The translations under genes and the position numbers were made by a program. A stretch of 64,000 bases of DNA. Origin: Tetmemena sp. SeJ-2015 (taxonomy: Eukaryota > Ciliophora > Spirotrichea > Sporadotrichida > Oxytrichidae). Positions 62,492 through 64,000 of the stretch are shown piece by piece (the first letter of the stretch is position 1; every line of letters begins with the position of its first letter). The notes beneath the pieces were generated by a model, which was given only the letters and a program-made list of their open reading frames with translations, was not told the DNA's origin and made no database searches. Location: NCBI GenBank assembly GCA_027382625.1, contig JAJKFJ010022657.1, positions 1 to 64,000 on the forward strand. Direction: 5' to 3'.

Positions 62492-64000
62492 TCAAATTAG
62501 TTTAACTATTTATAGTTCATAAAATTGTGAGAAATGACTGACTAATCCATAAACTTATCTAGTATCTCTAATTCTAGTTCCAGCTAACTTGATAGGTTTG
62601 AAATCTCTCTCTTCTAGTATGCCCTGGTAAGTTTGAATAATTTTAATGTAAATTTGATCTATGAGTTCTCTATCTTAATTATCTTGCCTGAGAGTGAAGG
62701 ATAAACACTGAGCTATTGACTTAAATTGCACTAGACTCTCCATAGTGAATATATCCTCATTTTTGTCCGCGAGAATATACTCATGCAACATCTTTATCCA
62801 ACTCGTAGGTACTGGCTTGCTATGTATTTTAGTTTAAGCATAGAACATTTAGGAAAAGTTTAAAGGGTTAAGATCTAACAGATTCTTATGATTTTCCTCA
62901 AATAGATGGCGAAGATCATCAAGAACTTTATCATAGTACTTGCAACCTAAATGAGTGAGTCCCCAGTAGAATAATGATATCGATTGAGGACTCAATACAA
63001 TTTAAGGTTTATTATAGCTAAGAATTTGTTACAAATTTATATTCAAAATAGTCGTTAAATTAAAATGGTAAAAATCAAAGGGAGTTGAAGTATGTTAATT
63101 AAAACAAATTTTCATCATTAGATTCATAATAAGATTCATAATAAGATTCTAAGAAGTTTGTATACTTGCTTTCAGAGGAAGCCTTCATGAAAGAATTAAA
63201 AGAGACAAATTTTAGAAGTAGAAAATGGAGTAAAAGGATGTGGGAATCACATTTCGCTGCTGAGAGGTGATAATAGAAGAAATTCAAATTAATTTTGGAT
63301 GGTTCTCGAACAAGCTGTAGACATATGGGAGCTTAAGCCTTTTCAATTATCAATTATTTAACTTAATCAATCACCAATTTTAATTGAATTCTAAACTTTA
63401 CTCTCTGCTTAATTCTTGCTTTCACTTTATTATGGCATGGATAAGTTTGACTCTTGATCTCGTGAAACAACTTCTATCTCATTAAGATTAGTATCAGGGT
63501 TAACTTATTCTCTTTCCTCCTCTTCTTCAGGTTGAATCCATCCCTCTTTTTCTATTTTTTAATCTTCTACTTTAAATTAAGGTGGGTTTTGCTATTCTTT
63601 GTAAAGCCTAATTAGCTGCTTAACTCTCATTGCTAGTAGAGTTTTAAGTTCTACTGAAGGATAGTTCATCTTGGCAAGGGTGTGAATAAACTTTGAGGTC
63701 TGATTAATGTCCAAGTAAATAACATTTGATTGCAGAAAAGAGAGACACTTCGAGATCAGATTCTACTCTGGTATTCTTAGCTGCAAAGTAGAATGCACTA
63801 TATAAAAGTTAAGAAGTGGCAGATAATGGAAAAAGGAGACTCACCTATTTAAAGAACTTGGTCAGTAGAGAATCTATCTTTAAAATCTTAAATTCACTAT
63901 AAGATTATTCAAGTAAAGTCAAGCTATTACTGCTCTAAGTCTTTCCTTTGCTAGTAAAGTCTCTATCTCTCTTTAGCCTCTAATTTGAATTTCTTCAATC
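62492..64000 (-). CDS. helical-repeat protein, possibly organelle RNA-binding (partial)
   Basis: Runs off the right edge, so the N terminus is missing. The edge exons (63.4-63.9 kb) hold a helical repeat (V-I-Y-L-D-I-N-Q-T-S-K-F-I-H-T-L-A-K-M-N) and an acidic tail to a TGA at 63367. Further on, another repeat-rich frame (S-P-Q-S-I-S-L-F-Y-W-G-L-T-H-L-G-C-K and L-N-F-S-Q-M-F-Y-A-Q-T-K) ends at the TGA at 62492-62494. The pattern, pairs of helices with L-x-x-x-A-K-M-N or W-G-L-x-x-L-G, recalls heptatricopeptide/FAST-type repeats used by mitochondrial RNA-binding proteins. Two frames with a gap at 63.0-63.37 kb could be one gene with introns or two genes. Family assignment is tentative. Confidence 0.5.
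63112..63152. repeat. short tandem repeat in coding sequence
   Basis: A unit near AGATTCATAATA repeats about three times, on the minus strand encoding E-S-Y-Y repeats. Too short for function to be inferred. Confidence 0.6.

Overview
This is a stretch of ciliate nuclear DNA using the code in which UAA and UAG mean glutamine and UGA is the only stop. Every recognisable gene shows this. RPS20, MPC2, NME7 and a Yip1-family gene all end in TGA, and the MPC2 reading frame crosses a TAA exactly where the family has the conserved Gln of its Y-Q-L-Y-R motif. Introns are short (about 20 to 140 nt), start with GT and end with AG, and start codons usually follow a run of A. The DNA is A+T-rich and gene-dense on both strands, with no telomere repeats, so this is the interior of a longer chromosome or contig. 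I cannot name the species. The code and multi-gene chromosome fit several ciliate classes.

Layout. 1-2652: the 3' end of an unknown gene, then NME7 (+). 2991-16145: minus-strand genes for coiled-coil and Gln/Ser-rich proteins. 16646-18399: a CTD-type (SCP-like) phosphatase (-), divergent from a small plus gene. 18940-26415: minus genes for low-complexity proteins. 26485-27087: mitochondrial pyruvate carrier MPC2 (+). 27324-29109: small coiled-coil genes (-). 29517-35254: two plus genes, one broken by about 1.4 kb of homopolymer 'melt'. 35255-37224: a G+C-rich island with a fragmented ORF. 37217-43864: a mix of small and Gln-rich genes. 44057-46330: RPS20 and a Gln-rich protein (+). 46394-50143: a NEK kinase (-). 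50418-59044: a run of mostly plus-strand genes, coiled-coil or unrecognised. 59140-61596: a coiled-coil gene (-) divergent from the Yip1-family gene (+). 61716-64000: minus genes ending in a helical-repeat protein that may bind organelle RNA.

The identified genes are housekeeping (ribosome, mitochondrial pyruvate import, Golgi traffic) or cilium-related (NME7, NEK). No operon logic is visible. Neighbours often sit head to head with 60 to 400 bp between starts, or tail to tail with almost no gap.

Caution: when only TGA stops translation, long open frames appear by chance on both strands, so I chose strands by protein composition, not by openness. Exon boundaries are exact only where the evidence gives them. 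The sequence also carries single-base indels and homopolymer damage, which break some frames. The least ordinary parts are the G+C-rich island at 35.3-37.2 kb, with in-frame TGA codons and a perfect-looking hairpin just upstream, and the homopolymer region at 30.7-32.1 kb.
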